NCBI GenBank assembly: GCA_047967505.1
Contig: CM106539.1
Length of the DNA stretch: 64,000 bases
Strand: one strand, 5' to 3'
Source: Dipteris shenzhenensis
Lineage: Eukaryota > Polypodiophyta > Polypodiopsida > Gleicheniales
Shown: positions 42,401-55,099 of the stretch, piece by piece
Layout of the letters: each line of letters starts with the position of its first letter
How positions within the stretch are numbered: the first letter of the stretch is position 1
Notes under the pieces: model-generated
What the model saw: only the letters and a program-made list of their open reading frames with translations
Told to the model about the DNA's origin: nothing
Databases searched by the model: none
Translations under genes and position numbers: made by a program

Positions 42401-44249
42401 GGGTCTAGCAATGATTGGCAATCGAACTCATTAGGGCTTGATCTTGATGTAGTAGGAGTCCGAGCGACAGTGCCTTATCCATAGGTTGGGCACAGTGGCA
42501 CAGTGGCCCAGCCAGCTCCGTTGGGACATGGAGTAGGCTCCAAAGGCACGGCTGGAAGCCATCTCTTATCTCCGAGGGGTAGGGCTTTCTAATCATCTCT
42601 CATCTCCGAGGGGTAGGGGTTGAGGCGCATTCATCCTTGAGTCGAGGCGAGCAGTGCTACCTTAGACTTGGGCGGCAAAATTGCAGTTGGTTGAGCTAGT
42701 TTTGTAGGACAAGGGTTCCATTGAGGATTATGATTAGGCGAGGTAGTTTTCTTCATAGGGATCGGAAGGGATCCTTGAGATAGACTGGGAGCCTAGATTC
42801 GCTTCATTGGGAGATGATGAGGGTAGAGAGCCATTTCGGTAAGGAGTGGTTCATCGATCCTCCTAGCATCTTTGTTTGGGACACCCCCTAGTGGCGTCTT
42901 TGGCTCTAGGAGGGTTAGCCTCTTCGAGAGGTTCAGTGGGATCAGGAGAGTGGTTTTGGCAATCTAGAGTAGGCCACACAGAGCGAGGAGAGGAGGTGGC
43001 CTTCTCTAGATTCTCTCTTGGATGCTGACATTGCGATAGATTTTGAGGCTGATTTTGTGGCCATTAGAAATTCTGATTTTGACTCAAAAAACCTATTTTA
43101 AAGCTGTATCCACAAGTTCTTTTGTCTCCCATAGGTTTCTTTCTCAACCTCTTCCATAGGGGTGGCTCCCATAAGTACCTCCATCATCCACCTCTTCATT
43201 CTGAGTAGCATATTCTCTAGTTGGACTTCAAATCTATGCTAGAGTTTGCCTGTGGTCAAAATTTTGAATTACTTTCTCATATTCATACTCTTTATCATCC
43301 CTCCTATCATTCCATTCCATTGTAGGAGGCTCTTCACACATTTTCCTTTCATTGTGAGGGTTAACTTTTTGAGGGTCCAACTATTCCTTTACAAACAAGG
43401 GATCCAAGATCATGTGCTTTCTTCACTAATCGCTCATTTTCAGCCTGTAGTGTCTTGAGAGCCTGTGATTGCTCCTCAAGTACCTTCATTATGCATCGCA
43501 TGCCAATGTTCTCTTAATCTTCGATAATTCTAAAATTTTTAATTCTTGAATTTGAGAAAAGTGAAATTTAGAATTGAAATTAGTACCTTTGATGGAATCT
43601 AAAATCAAAGTCTAATCTTTTTGCAACATTCAAAATCCTCTTTCAAAATTTGTGTTTCTTTTTAAGAGCCAAATCTTGGCCCTCTTATACAAAAGTTTCC
43701 CAAAATGAATCATCTTCCCAGAAATATTCCTTTTCCAAAAGGGTCAGTAGGCGTATTCCAATGACAAGAATACCAAAAATGTGATAACAAAACTTACTAA
43801 CAAAATAGAGTGTAGTGAGCAAGGACCTAGATGTGGGGTTTCTTAAATGTAATGAGCACGTCGATTAGTGATGCGATTTATTGAATGCAACACAATGTAA
43901 TAAGCACTTCTTTTGAGTGAGAATGTGGTTTATTGAATGCAATTGCTTTTGGGTAGGCCATGGATTTCGGAATGCTAGATAGAAATGAATTTTTGGCCCC
44001 TCTGCCTTTGTCCTATGGAAATTTTATAGAGTGAGTCTCTTGGGAGTGCATATAGCATCTCCAAATATTTATTCATGGATAATCAAATATAAAATGCTAA
44101 GAGGGGACATATTTGAGGGAGTAGGGTAGGGATATGACGAGAGGAGAGGGGAAAGGGGAGAGATATGTATCAAGAGAGAAAAGAGAAAGAGCAATAAAGA
44201 GAGAGGGGGTAGAGAGAAAAACAGGGGGAGGGTAAAAACCTTTCTATGC
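42401..44249. other. No recognisable gene
   Basis: A short duplication of 'tctccgaggggtaggg' occurs at 42571 and 42604. Open frames are short and unlike any family. AT-rich after 43.5 kb. Confidence 0.4.
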
Positions 44250-44350
44250 AGTGAAGAGAGAGAGAGAGAGAGAGCACGTGTGTGCATGCATGTGTGTACG
44301 GGCATGTATGCATGCACGTGTACGCACACGTGTGTGCATGCACACGTGAG
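44250..44350 (+). repeat. GA run followed by alternating purine-pyrimidine tract
   Basis: A (GA)10-like run passes into about 75 bp of alternating CA/TG/GTAC units rich in CACGTG and TGCATGCA palindromes, a sequence type prone to Z-DNA or cruciform formation. Confidence 0.85.
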
Positions 44351-47300
44351 TAAATGAGAGCAATAGCAAGTGTGATATCATTCATGAGTAGAGTTACATA
44401 TAGTGGAATGCCCTTGAGTAGGTGGCTCCAGATCCATGATTATCTCCTTGATTGTCTCCGTCACTAACACCCCCAAGTCCTTTATCAAACTGGCTACCAA
44501 GTCCCTAACTTATCTCAATCACACCTAGATGGGTGACACCTAACTGATGAGTCCCCTGACACACCTACCATGGTGCTCACTAGCACTCACACCATGTCCT
44601 ACACAAACACTAGCACACTGGCACTCACACACCACATGACCATGTCCATAAACGTGTGCCCTAAACATCAATTTATCCAACATACCCCCCCTTAAATTGA
44701 TGACCTTCTACCCTGGTAGTAGACAATGGGATACTACATGGTTTTCATGCTCCCGACCTTGCTCTCACTCCAGTTGCATCGGCAGTAGACTCATGTGAAC
44801 ACCCTAGCTCCACCATGATCTCACTCCAAATTAGGTTACCTCAGTTTACAATAAGAGGTTGTTCTCTACAGCGTGTGTGGATGGCTAGATAATATGCACC
44901 TGCAAACCACCGAGAGGCCAGGCTATTCATACAGGAGCAAACAGTAACAGACATGCAGTTGCGACAATCCATTGCTATGGTTCATCATACTACATTGCCA
45001 GCCGATATACTGGGTATGTGTGCAAATCGAGGAGGTGAAACTTTGGAAGATGCCATGGTTTGCTGAGACTCTCTCGAAGAGGCGGGTGATGCGGTGTGTT
45101 ACGATGGAAGGAAGAAGCGATAATCATGCAGCCCTTGGCAAAGACGAGTGCGGGCTTGTTTGTTCGAACATTGCATGCAGTGTGCTGATCAGTGGAGGCG
45201 TAGCCTGGATCAAATGCGGCCATTTCATCATGCGACATCAAGAGCGATACCTGTCCAAAAGTTGTTGCTACTGCTACGGGATCTAATGTGGATGCGGTGC
45301 CACTACTATTGTAGTGTTGATCTAGATTGGTGTAGATGCTGTTTGAGGGCTATTGTGGATCTGGTCGACGTATAATGGTGGACTGCTATGCCACACTCAA
45401 GTCCCCGCAATCAAGAAAAATGTTCGAGGGGTTCTACTACGAGATGCTACATGCATGTGGAGATATGTTGTTGTGGTTGCATGATCATCGTTGTTGCGAG
45501 ATAATCTAGTGAGGAGGTCGTTGCAATATTGCGCAGATACGGTGCTGCAGAGCCTTGTTTTGGCTAGTGTGGGTGCTAAGTGGTGCAGGGTCTTACTAAG
45601 GAACAATACGCATCAAGAAATGGATGCGAGTTTTAGTAGAGCAAACAGGGTTGGCGGATTGCAGTTGAATTGTGGTGTGGTTGCTATTGTGGGGGCTGAA
45701 GGTGCTTGTGGACAAATTGCATGAAGCAATGATGAGGGTAGTGGAATCACAATGGTGCATAGTAAATGGTGACATGAAGTTAGTGGGCTAGTTTGCTTCA
45801 TTTCTTTTGTAACTTAATTACCACACACTTGAAGGTTTTCTCTAAGGATAACCAAGAGAAGTCTTGTCGTTGAGAGAGGCCTAATAGGGTGAGGAGGCCA
45901 TACTGACATGAGAGATCAGATGGAGCGCTTCCACCAAGTGTTTGGTTCTTTGCATCAAGAAGACTTTTTGCAGGGTTGCACTCAGGAAGCCGGAGGGGCG
46001 TGGTGGTTGTGTTGGAACTAAGTATTTGCAAAGTGTGCAACATACCATGCCTACTATTTTTATTTTCATTTATGCACTTATAGGTCTCTGCCTCGGCGGC
46101 TCTGCCCAAAAATGATTGTTCTCCTTTGCACTCTTTCTTTGGCATCTGACTTCCACTCAAGGGATATTTGTGCATGTGTGGTTCGCACAGTCCACTATGG
46201 GTGCCATGTGTTAAGGCATAAACACACACTTTTAGCCTTACATGGGGAATGCCAAGAGACCCATGTGTGTGGGGATACCAAGGGGTGCATGGTGTGGGCA
46301 ACAAAGGGGCATTATCCTCTATATAAGTATTCATGCATGGAGCGGTTACTACAATCAGTTACATTCTTCCTTCTTCCTTGTGTCGTATCGTCTTGATTTG
46401 AGTTTTGAGAGTCTCTTATGGGTTCATTCCTTGTAGGGGCCAAGGGCCTCTATAATGAACACTCACTAGCATATGTATGTTTTCGCACATATAGGTATGT
46501 TCAGCCAATTTCAACCTAGGGCTCAGAGGTGATGAGACTGAGTCCTAGCAACCCTATGGATTCCCTACAAAATTAAGCATATAGGAGGAAATCCTGTCTC
46601 ACTAGTCATGCATACAACACTCACACACGTTTCTAAGCACCATGAATAAATTACACAAATAAAAGCCCCAAGAGAAACTTGTTTTGGTCCGTACACATAG
46701 CACCGTCATCATAGAAAGAGTAAAATGTATCAGCCCCACTAACAAAAGAAACATGCACTATTGACACATGACACTCTTACCACGTGGCATTGTTGGCACA
46801 TGACACTGTCAGACTGGAGCTAATGCATCTGTGAAATGCCAGGCTGAAGACTTCTCAATAAGATGGGAAAAGGGCCTACATCACCATGGGCAAAGCAACA
46901 CCATGCCAAATGGCCCAAACCTCAACAGTGACAACCCTCCCCAAATCAACGACCTAAATAAGGACAAGATCTAGAATCAACAATCATAGTTAACCCCAAA
47001 ACGACCAGGGATGATGGATTTGGATAGTGATGATAAAATTAATGAAACATGCCAAGGAGAGATGTCTCAATCCCCAAAGACCTTGGAATTAAGAGACCTG
47101 GAGGAAAATTCATTGACTATGCAGGATGCAGACGTAGATCAATAGAGAGAATAATACAGCTTGTATGCCCATGAGTCTTAACGTTCAACATGTTAGCCGT
47201 GGTGCATGCAAATTCTTGCAATTCAAGGGCCTATGAAAGTTTTTTGAGAAGCTACAATCCTTTTTACCAACACTTGCTATGATAGAATACATCATTCGAT

Positions 47301-48422
47301 TCATAACATCATATCAAAGTAGAGAATTGGAGAACAATAAGTATGGCATAGTGAAGTCTTTACAAATCTACCTCAATAGATCAACAATGTAGGGAGCTTT
47401 CTCATTTCCAAAGTCACAAGAAGAATATACCATGAAACATTTGGATGCAATATTCTCAAAAATTCAAGATTAATTTCCACCTAGCACAAGCCACAAGGTG
47501 GGGTATATGTCATGATATGATTCTAAACCCAATATGTCAAGAAGCAGCCAAGATTGTGGCTGAAGTTTTCAATCATACATGAGCAAGAAACCATTTCATG
47601 TTAGTAAAAACTCTTACACTCCTCGGCAGTTAAAAAATACAAGATTCAGCTCAACACATATCTTTGTTGTTGCTAACAAAGTACATATCCACTACCATAA
47701 TGGCAAAAGCTACATTGTCCATCCACTGGCCATTATAATTGGGTTTAAAATACAGCAAGAGGAAGCCTCTACACCGCTCTCAACATAATAAATAGAGGAC
47801 TTTGATGCATTGATATTATCTCCTGAATGGGAACTAGAGTCCCCATCCACTCTCAATGCGGATGACATGGATGGCCAACAATCCAAAAAAATTGTTGAGG
47901 TTGATAATGTGGAACTCTACCAAAAATATTGCAACTCAACTCAAGATTGCTACTGCAAAAAAGCTAATACAGATTGACTTGAGGGAAGAAATCCAAAAGA
48001 GACCCACCTCTCATAATGACTTTACTAGTGGGCTAGATATTGTTCCTCTTCAAGAATCACAAGTCAACAATGTTGATGAATCTACAGCTCCATTGTTGCC
48101 ACAACCATTTCTAGTGACACTCTACAACAGGCCTTCGTTCAGGATAAAGATCAAGGTACCACATGGGTGCATGGGAGCCAACGATATACTCAATACAAGT
48201 AAGCTTACTCCATATTTCAAATCATATAGCATCGTAGTCAACAAATGCAGTTCAATGGCTAGAACTATTTGTTGCTAATATGGCATTAGAAGAGTAGCAA
48301 ACGAGAAATAGAAATACAAAAGATCTCGTCCAAAGACCGAGATTCAAAAGCTCAAGGAAATCATGGTAGATCAAATGCAACAACAAATTCTTGTATAGAT
48401 TCTCTAGAAGAAAGTAGGAAGG
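44351..48422. other. No recognisable gene
   Basis: Several open frames (45798-46334 minus, 47856-48278 plus) have no family resemblance. A 'caacataccccccc' junction at 44680-44697 resembles an LTR end beside a polypurine tract but has no partner. A possible transposon-derived region at 47.2-48.3 kb encodes short fragments that I could not place. Confidence 0.35.
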
Positions 48423-49082
48423 GTACATTTCCTTTGAAATTGAGTTAATGCATTATTTATTAGTGCTTTCCTTTGTGAAAACATTATACTTTTATACGCT
48501 AGAATCTGGAGGGATGTTCTTACTCCTAGGTAAAGTGATAACAAGCCATGGGAAACATGCATTACCTATCTACCCAAACTAAGCTATGTTGTTCTAACAT
48601 ATGGTTTATTTGGATGGTGGCAGTAGGTAAGTGGACCTCGACCTTGGATCTTGGACTACCTGATGGATTCGATACTTATTTACTCATTTTGTGTAACTCT
48701 ACCGGGGTTTGGTTGAACTAATACATTTGAAATCAAACTTAATTTGAGTTCTTCAACTATTTATTCTCCATATTTGAATTATTTCTAGTTAATGTTGTTA
48801 AGCTATTCTATGACTAAATTGATTGTATGGTTCATTTATTGATGGGATTATTAAATTTGAACACACACATTGATCTCCCAACCAGCCCTTGGTCGGGCTA
48901 GTACCATACAATCAGTTTTCAATTTAGTAATACCTACTCTTTCCTTTGATTTCTAACTATTGGTTTCTTGTGCATAAACATTGGATCCAACCTCTTGTGA
49001 ATTTGGAGTACGCAACTACTTATTAAAACACTTATCATACTTATACATTTCTATCATTTAAAACTCACTTAGCATTCTATTT

Positions 49083-49128
49083 GGTGGGGAGTAAGTTCCA
49101 CATGGTGGGCTTACTCCCCACCATGTGG
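49083..49128 (+). repeat. Overlapping, mutually exclusive hairpins (unit 1)
   Basis: Arms GGTGGGGAGTAAG (49083-49095) and CTTACTCCCCACC (49110-49122) pair perfectly. Alternatively CCACATGGTGGG (49098-49109) pairs perfectly with CCCACCATGTGG (49117-49128). The two cannot form together because they share 49117-49122. Confidence 0.88.
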
Positions 49129-49151
49129 TCTTACCCTCAGGGTTGGGAGTG

Positions 49152-49152
<1 letters not shown>

Positions 49153-49218
<66 letters not shown>
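49153..49218 (+). repeat. (CA)n microsatellite
   Basis: 33 uninterrupted CA units, directly downstream of the hairpin pair. Shorter CA runs occupy the matching place in unit 2 (50082-50100 and 50119-50154). Confidence 0.95.
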
Positions 49219-49219
<1 letters not shown>

Positions 49220-50009
49220 TTTTGATCAGTGAAAACACATACGCACGCACACACACACTCACAAAATTTTTTAAATTAATTTATTATTTAGTTAATTTCT
49301 TCTTTAATTAATTTACTCCTTTAAAATGCAACTTTAGTCTATTTGTACATTTCCTTTGAAACTGAGCTAATGCATTATTTATTAGGCTTTTCGTTGTGAA
49401 ATTGTTATACTTTTATACGCTAGAATCTGGAGGGATGTTCTTGTCCTAGATAAAGCGATAACAAGCCAAAGAAAACAAGTATTACCAATCTACCCAAATT
49501 AAGCTATACTGTCCTAACATATGGTATATTGGGATGGTGGCAACTAAGTGGACCCTGACCTTGGAGCTTGGACTACTTGACGGATTCGACACTTATTTAC
49601 TCATTTTTTGTAACCCTACCGGGGTTCGGTTGTAATAATACATTTGAAATCAAACTTAATTTGAGTCCAAGTATTTATTCTCCATATCTGAATTATTTTT
49701 AGTTAACGTTATTAAGCTATTCTATGATGTAATAGATTATATGATTCATTTAATTATGGGATTATTAAATCTGAACACATACACATTGATCTCCCAACTA
49801 GCCCTTGATCAAGCTCGTACCATACAATAGGTTTTCTGTTGAGGTAATGGCTACTCTTTCCTTTGATTTCTAACTATTGGTTTCTTGTGCACAAACACTG
49901 GATCCAATCTCTTGTGAATTTGGAGTACGCAACTACTCATAAAAACACTTTTCACATTTATCATACTTATCCATTTCTACCGCATAGAAGTCACTTAGCA
50001 TTCTATTAG

Positions 50010-50055
50010 GTGGGGAGTAAGTTCCACATGGTGGGCTTACTCCCCACCATGTGGT
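50010..50055 (+). repeat. Overlapping, mutually exclusive hairpins (unit 2)
   Basis: The same hairpin pair as in unit 1 is preserved without visible change in the arms, although the surrounding unit has diverged. Confidence 0.85.
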
Positions 50056-50116
50056 CATATCCTATGGGTTGGGGGTGAGCCACACACAGACACACACACA
50101 TTTTGATAAGTAAAAA

Positions 50117-50156
<40 letters not shown>

Positions 50157-50674
50157 AACTTGCACACAATTTTTTTAAATTAATTTCTTCTTTAGATATT
50201 TTCTTCTTTAATTAATTTACTCCTTTAAATGCAACTTTAGTCTATTTGTACATTTCCTTTGAAATTGAGTTAATGCATTATGTATTAGTGCTTTTCTTTG
50301 TGAAATCATTATACTTTTATATGTTAGAATCTGGAGGGATGTTCTTGTCCCTAGGTAAAGCAATAACAAGCCAAGGAAAACAGGCATTACCTGTCTACCC
50401 AAATTAATCTATATTGTTCTAACATATAGTTTATTTAGATGGTGGCAAGTAAGTGGACCTTAACCTTGGAGCTTGGAATACCTGACGGATTGGAATCTTA
50501 TTTATTCATTTCTTGTACCCCTACCGGGGTTGGTTGTATTTGAAATTAAACTTAATTTGAGTTCTTCAAGTATTTATTCTCCATATTTGAATTATTTTTA
50601 GTTAATGTTGTTAAGCTATTCTGTGGCAGAATCAATTGTATGGTTCATTTATTGATGGGATTATTAAATCTAAA

Positions 50675-50785
50675 CCCACACACACACACGCGCGCGCGCA
50701 TATGAGCCTACACATGCATGCATGTATGTTCATGTGCATGTGTATGTGCATGTGTAGATGTATATGTAGGTGTATGCATATGTTT
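50675..50785 (+). repeat. CA/CG/TG alternating purine-pyrimidine tract
   Basis: A (CA)n-(CG)n run then TGCATGCATG and GTGCATGTGTATG units. It marks the end of the third 0.9-kb unit. Confidence 0.85.
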
Positions 50786-51649
50786 TGTAAATGACTATAT
50801 GGATCTTCATCATTAGTGCCTTTGAAAATTAAAAATTTTTACCTTGATGTTGGTGCTGAATGTAGATTTCTCTAGGTCTTCCACTTGGAAGGACTGAGTC
50901 ACTAGTTCTACACCTATCGTTCCTGCCTTCATGTGTATGTCATTGTTGACTGTCTTGCTATCAATTTGTACTATCTCCAGGCCTTAGAGATGCAAGTCGT
51001 TGTTGTAGGTTGAGTGGAACTTCTGTCCCACTAAGAGGAACTCAGGTAAATTGCCTAAACTACTCCACATTCACTTCAAGTCTTCGGTGGCATCTCTCTC
51101 CATGAGAAGCACATCACTCTTCTTGTCGATCGATTTTTCGACCAGCTGTTGTAGTAGCCGACCTTCTTCCTTTATATCTTTCTCGACATAATTCCTCTGG
51201 AACAATAGTCATTCTCTTCATTCTTTAAGCTAGTCTTCACGTTCATTTTGATGTTCCACAAAACAAATGGCCATCCACTCAAAATCCAAGCTTTTCGTAG
51301 ATGAATGCTCAGACTCCACTTGCCATGACAGACCTTCATTTTCCAATCTTCTTGGATGCCTCAGCCCAAGACCAGCATTCTGTCCTTCTGACTGTGCATA
51401 GTAATTAACTTTCACCCTTGGGTTAGTGTGGTCAAGTCTCTCTCTTCTTACTCGTCGCTCCTGTTGGAAAATTGATGCTTCTATCAATCTCCTTCGGCAT
51501 TGAACTCCGATTCTGAAACCGTTCCAGTTCTCATGGTAGGATGTAGCCAATTCCTTTGGCTTAGGAATTCTTTGCACCCTTCTTGCGAGTTTTCCACATC
51601 AATAGCACCACAATAGATGAGGAATACATGGACTATTTCCCATGTGCCT
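50786..51649. other. No recognisable gene
   Basis: The 115-codon minus-strand frame at 51230-51577 shows no known domain. The sequence probably belongs to the leader of the gypsy relic that follows, by position only. Confidence 0.35.
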
Positions 51650-53600
51650 TAATAAAAAATGCTCAGAGATGATTGGAACTAGTTCTCAATTGGATATTTT
51701 TTTGATTAATATACAATGTCTGAAGCATTCCTGCGAGGATTTAGGCAGGAGATCAACAAAGAAGATGTTTGAACAAAGCTAAGTGAGATGAAGCAAAACA
51801 AAGGAGAGTCTGTCCAAGACTTGTTAATCAGGATGCGAGCTCTTATCAATTAGTTGAGCATTATCCCAGATAACAAGTCTATGTGAGCCTAGTGGATCAC
51901 AGGCTGCACTCAGGTAGATTTGCACAAGCCAGAGATAGTCAATCCGACTAGACTTATGAAGAATTGCTAGACCGAGCTGTTGCTCTAGAGAAGAGCAAGG
52001 CAAAGATTAAATATGCTAACAACAACATGCGAGGAGTTGCTAGCAAAGAAGATAAGCTCAAAACCAAGTTAAAGAAGGCCTTAAAAGAATTGAAGATTGT
52101 TTTAGTAATTCTCGGACAATTCTGACTTTGGGATAAATTTGATCATCTCTCTCCCTCTCGCTTTATCCTCTTTATTGAAAAGTATATGCTAGTGCATTGA
52201 ACTTAAGCTCGAGCATGGAACACTTGAAAACTATAGGCCATGCTCGAACTCAAGTTCGAGCATGGCATGAAAGTAATAGTGAATTCTCTATAACATTGGG
52301 AGTTCGAGCATGGCTTCAAAGTATAGTGAATTCTCTATAACATTGGGACTTGGAATTGTCCCAAAATTACTAAAACAGTCTTATTGGGCATTTGAGGGAA
52401 ACCAAGCAACAACAAGAAATGGTGTAACAAGTGTTCTAGGAGTGGACACTTAGAAGAGGAATGCAATTCTAAGTATTGCAATACTTGTACCAAGTTGGGC
52501 ATGATGACTTGGACTGTTGGTTTAAAAATTGCCAAGTGTCAACAAACCAGGTGACAACTACTGCTTGACCACAAGCCGCCATGTCCCCAGTAGAAGGACA
52601 AGAGTAAGAATTTTAAGGAGAAAATAGATCCATCTAAGATCAAGTGTTTTTGTTATGGAGAAAATCATCTACGTTTTGATTGTCCAATAAACATTTGAAA
52701 TTTCTCAAAACTAACATGGAAAGAAAGGAAGGGGATCCAGAATGCCAAGCAGTTGTAGTCAAAGCTGCCAAATGCAATTGATGTCCAAGTGGTTACTCGG
52801 TCAAAAGGATCAGTTTTGCAACCAATGCAAACACAAACTCTTCAGAGAAAGACATAATTAGAAGGCTCAAAAGGACTTGATTGCTAAAATTGCAAGGTAA
52901 TTAAAGGGGGAATCTCCAGTCGTGAAAATGCCTGAACAGATTCAGCAGTCCATCACCGAGCAAGGAGATTGCTAAGCAAAAATATCTCTTTCCGAGTAAC
53001 TTCACTCAAGACATTGAAGGGGAACGAGAGGTAGCTAAAATGCTGGCAACTATTACAAGACTAAGTATTGAACAATTAGTACTAGAGCCAACACAAGAAC
53101 TAAATCTCGGAATAGAAGATAACCCTACAATGGTAGTGGTAAGTACCAATATTTCTTCCAAACAACTTTGGGTTACAAAAGATTTATTTGTCAGGTATAA
53201 GGATGTTTTCACCTAGAATTACACTAATCTACGAGGAGTTCCTCCTAAATTGTGTAAACATAAGATACCTTTGGTGCCAGATGCCAATCTAATTTGACAA
53301 AAGAGGTATAGAATGAATCCCAACTATGCTAAATAGGTTTTAGCCAAGTTGGATCAACTTTTGTGTGCTGGTTTTATCTATGCTATTGATCACAATGATT
53401 GGCTATTTCCTATTATGGTTGTGCCTAAGAAAAATAGTGAACTCCAAGTCCACATGGACTATCAAAAGTTGAATGTACATACAGTCCCTAATCCACTTCC
53501 AATTACCTTCACTCATGGAATCTTAGACCAAGTTGCAGGACATGAGATGTATTCAGACCTAACATTGATAGAATTGGCCACATAGGGTTTCCAACATTTG
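51650..53600 (+). pseudogene. Second Ty3/gypsy relic (gag, zinc knuckle, RT start)
   Basis: Gag-like 'ESVQDLLIRMRALI' near 51810-51852, a zinc knuckle KWCNKCSRSGHLEEECNS near 52424-52477 (CX2CX4HX4C intact), and a reverse transcriptase start at 53349-53585 (PIMVVPKKNSELQVHMDYQK, then LDQVAGHEMYSDL). The coding frame breaks repeatedly and stops after the first RT blocks; the catalytic YxDD box was not found. No LTRs were recognised. Confidence 0.7.
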
Positions 53601-54692
53601 CACTCGAGCCACCACCTATCACCTAAACTTAAGTATCTCTTCCACTTGTTCTCTTTTTGTGAGCTTGAATGACTTCTTATCATTATTAACTTGGATTTTA
53701 TGCATATCTCCTCCACCTTTTTTTGTAGGTATCCTTCTTTGAATCAATTGCTTGAGATCGTCCTCAATAAAACCCAAATCGATCACCATGTGGAGAGACC
53801 AAATTATACGTGCATCAAGGCGCATCGACCTCTCTTAAGATGACCATTAGCATGAAAGTCTATGCTATCATGGTCCACCAACTTTTTGAAGATGGATTAA
53901 TACCATTAATTGGCCCTAAAAGGGCTTAGATTGATATGCTCCATGTGGTGTATGTGGGGCTCTGTGTGGGTTCTCAATCCTTTGCCACCTAATCACCTAG
54001 ACAAAGTCCTCATCCCCACCATAAGGTGCAAAGAAGATCCTATAGTGGGTGGTATAAATTCTATCTAGTGTTTATATTAAGTGGGATATATTTGTCGATT
54101 TGTATGAAACATGGCATATTGCACCATAAGCCTATTCCTTAAATTTTCTCACACATTGTTGGCATTATTTGAATGCTTATCAAGAATGAAGTCCATTACA
54201 TTATTTGGTATTATTTGAATGCTTATGAGGAATGAAGTGCATTAGATTCAATAAAATTTGCATCATCAATTATTTACTTCATTTTTCTCACATAATTGGC
54301 CTTACTTGAATGCTTATGAGGAATGAAGTCCATTGAATTCAATAAAATATGCATCAACTATTATGTATTAGAATTTCCAAGTGAGTCCTCCCTTAGCCTA
54401 TACTTTTATATTTGTCACATATAATTTGGCCTTATTTGAATGCATATGATGAACGAAGGCCATTACATTAAAAACGTATGCATCAGCTATTATCTATTAG
54501 AATTTCCAGGTGAATCCTCCCTAATTTATTTCATGAAATTCTCATTATAATCGCTTAACTACAAACAACACCTATTCCATTAATTTTGGACTTTTTGTGT
54601 TGTTTTTGGACGAAGCCCAAAAATCCTTCCCAAATGAAAACTTTACTTTGTGAAAATATCCTTCCCAAATCAAAATTTCTTTCTGAAAATAT
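53601..54692. other. AT-rich DNA with diverged short repeats
   Basis: A phrase like 'tatttgaatgcttatgaggaatgaag' recurs near 54166, 54209, 54310 and 54431, often followed by 'catcaactatta..tattagaatttcc'. It looks like an old tandem array of about 100-bp units. No gene was seen. Confidence 0.5.
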
Positions 54693-55052
54693 TCTTCCCA
54701 AATCAAAAGTTCTCTTTGTGGCACTATCATATTCACATAAAAATATTATTTTTTCAATCTATACTTTGGCACCAACATGCAAGAATTTGAAATAATCCTA
54801 TATTAGAAATTCTAGCTATATCTAAGTTATTTGTTAATTTAATTATTTTTAATATTTTTCCTTGATGTTTTTCCTTCCCAAATCAAAAGTTCACTTTGTG
54901 GCACTATCATATTCACATAAAAATATTGTTTTTTCAATCTATACTTTTGCACCAACATGCAAGAATTTGAAATAATCCTATATTAGAAATTCTAGCTATA
55001 TCTAAGTTATTTGTTAATTTAATTATTTTTAATATTTTTCCTTGACGTTTTT
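54693..55052 (+). repeat. 180-bp tandem duplication
   Basis: Units 54693-54872 and 54873-55052 are almost identical over their full length (differences seen at about five positions), including 'ggcactatcatattcacata' and 'aattctagctatatctaagt'. The high similarity means a recent event. Confidence 0.92.
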
Positions 55053-55099
55053 TGTTGATGTGATAAATTTATAAATCCATGAAAGGAGACTTAAATATT

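Larger units (their letters stand above)
48423..50700 (+). repeat. Tandem array of about 0.9-kb units (about 2.5 copies)
   Basis: The phrase 'gtacatttcctttgaaa' starts units at about 48423, 49345 and 50248 (spacing 922 and 903 bp). Each unit continues with 'ctggagggatgttctt', 'acctacccaaa'-like and 'gattattaaat' segments; the first two carry a hairpin pair and a CA run, and the third ends in a CA/CG run without the hairpin being seen. The copies are clearly recognisable but diverged. No coding frame was found. Confidence 0.85.

Noticed and set aside
44069-44385. Leu/Ser/His-rich minus-strand frames
   Set aside because: Translations of the GA run and alternating purine-pyrimidine tract.
44250-44700. 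Solo copia LTR ending at the 'caacataccccccc' junction
   Set aside because: No second copy, no target duplication and no primer site could be found.
45798-46334. 178-codon minus-strand frame
   Set aside because: No domain, low-complexity composition and overlapping frames on both strands.
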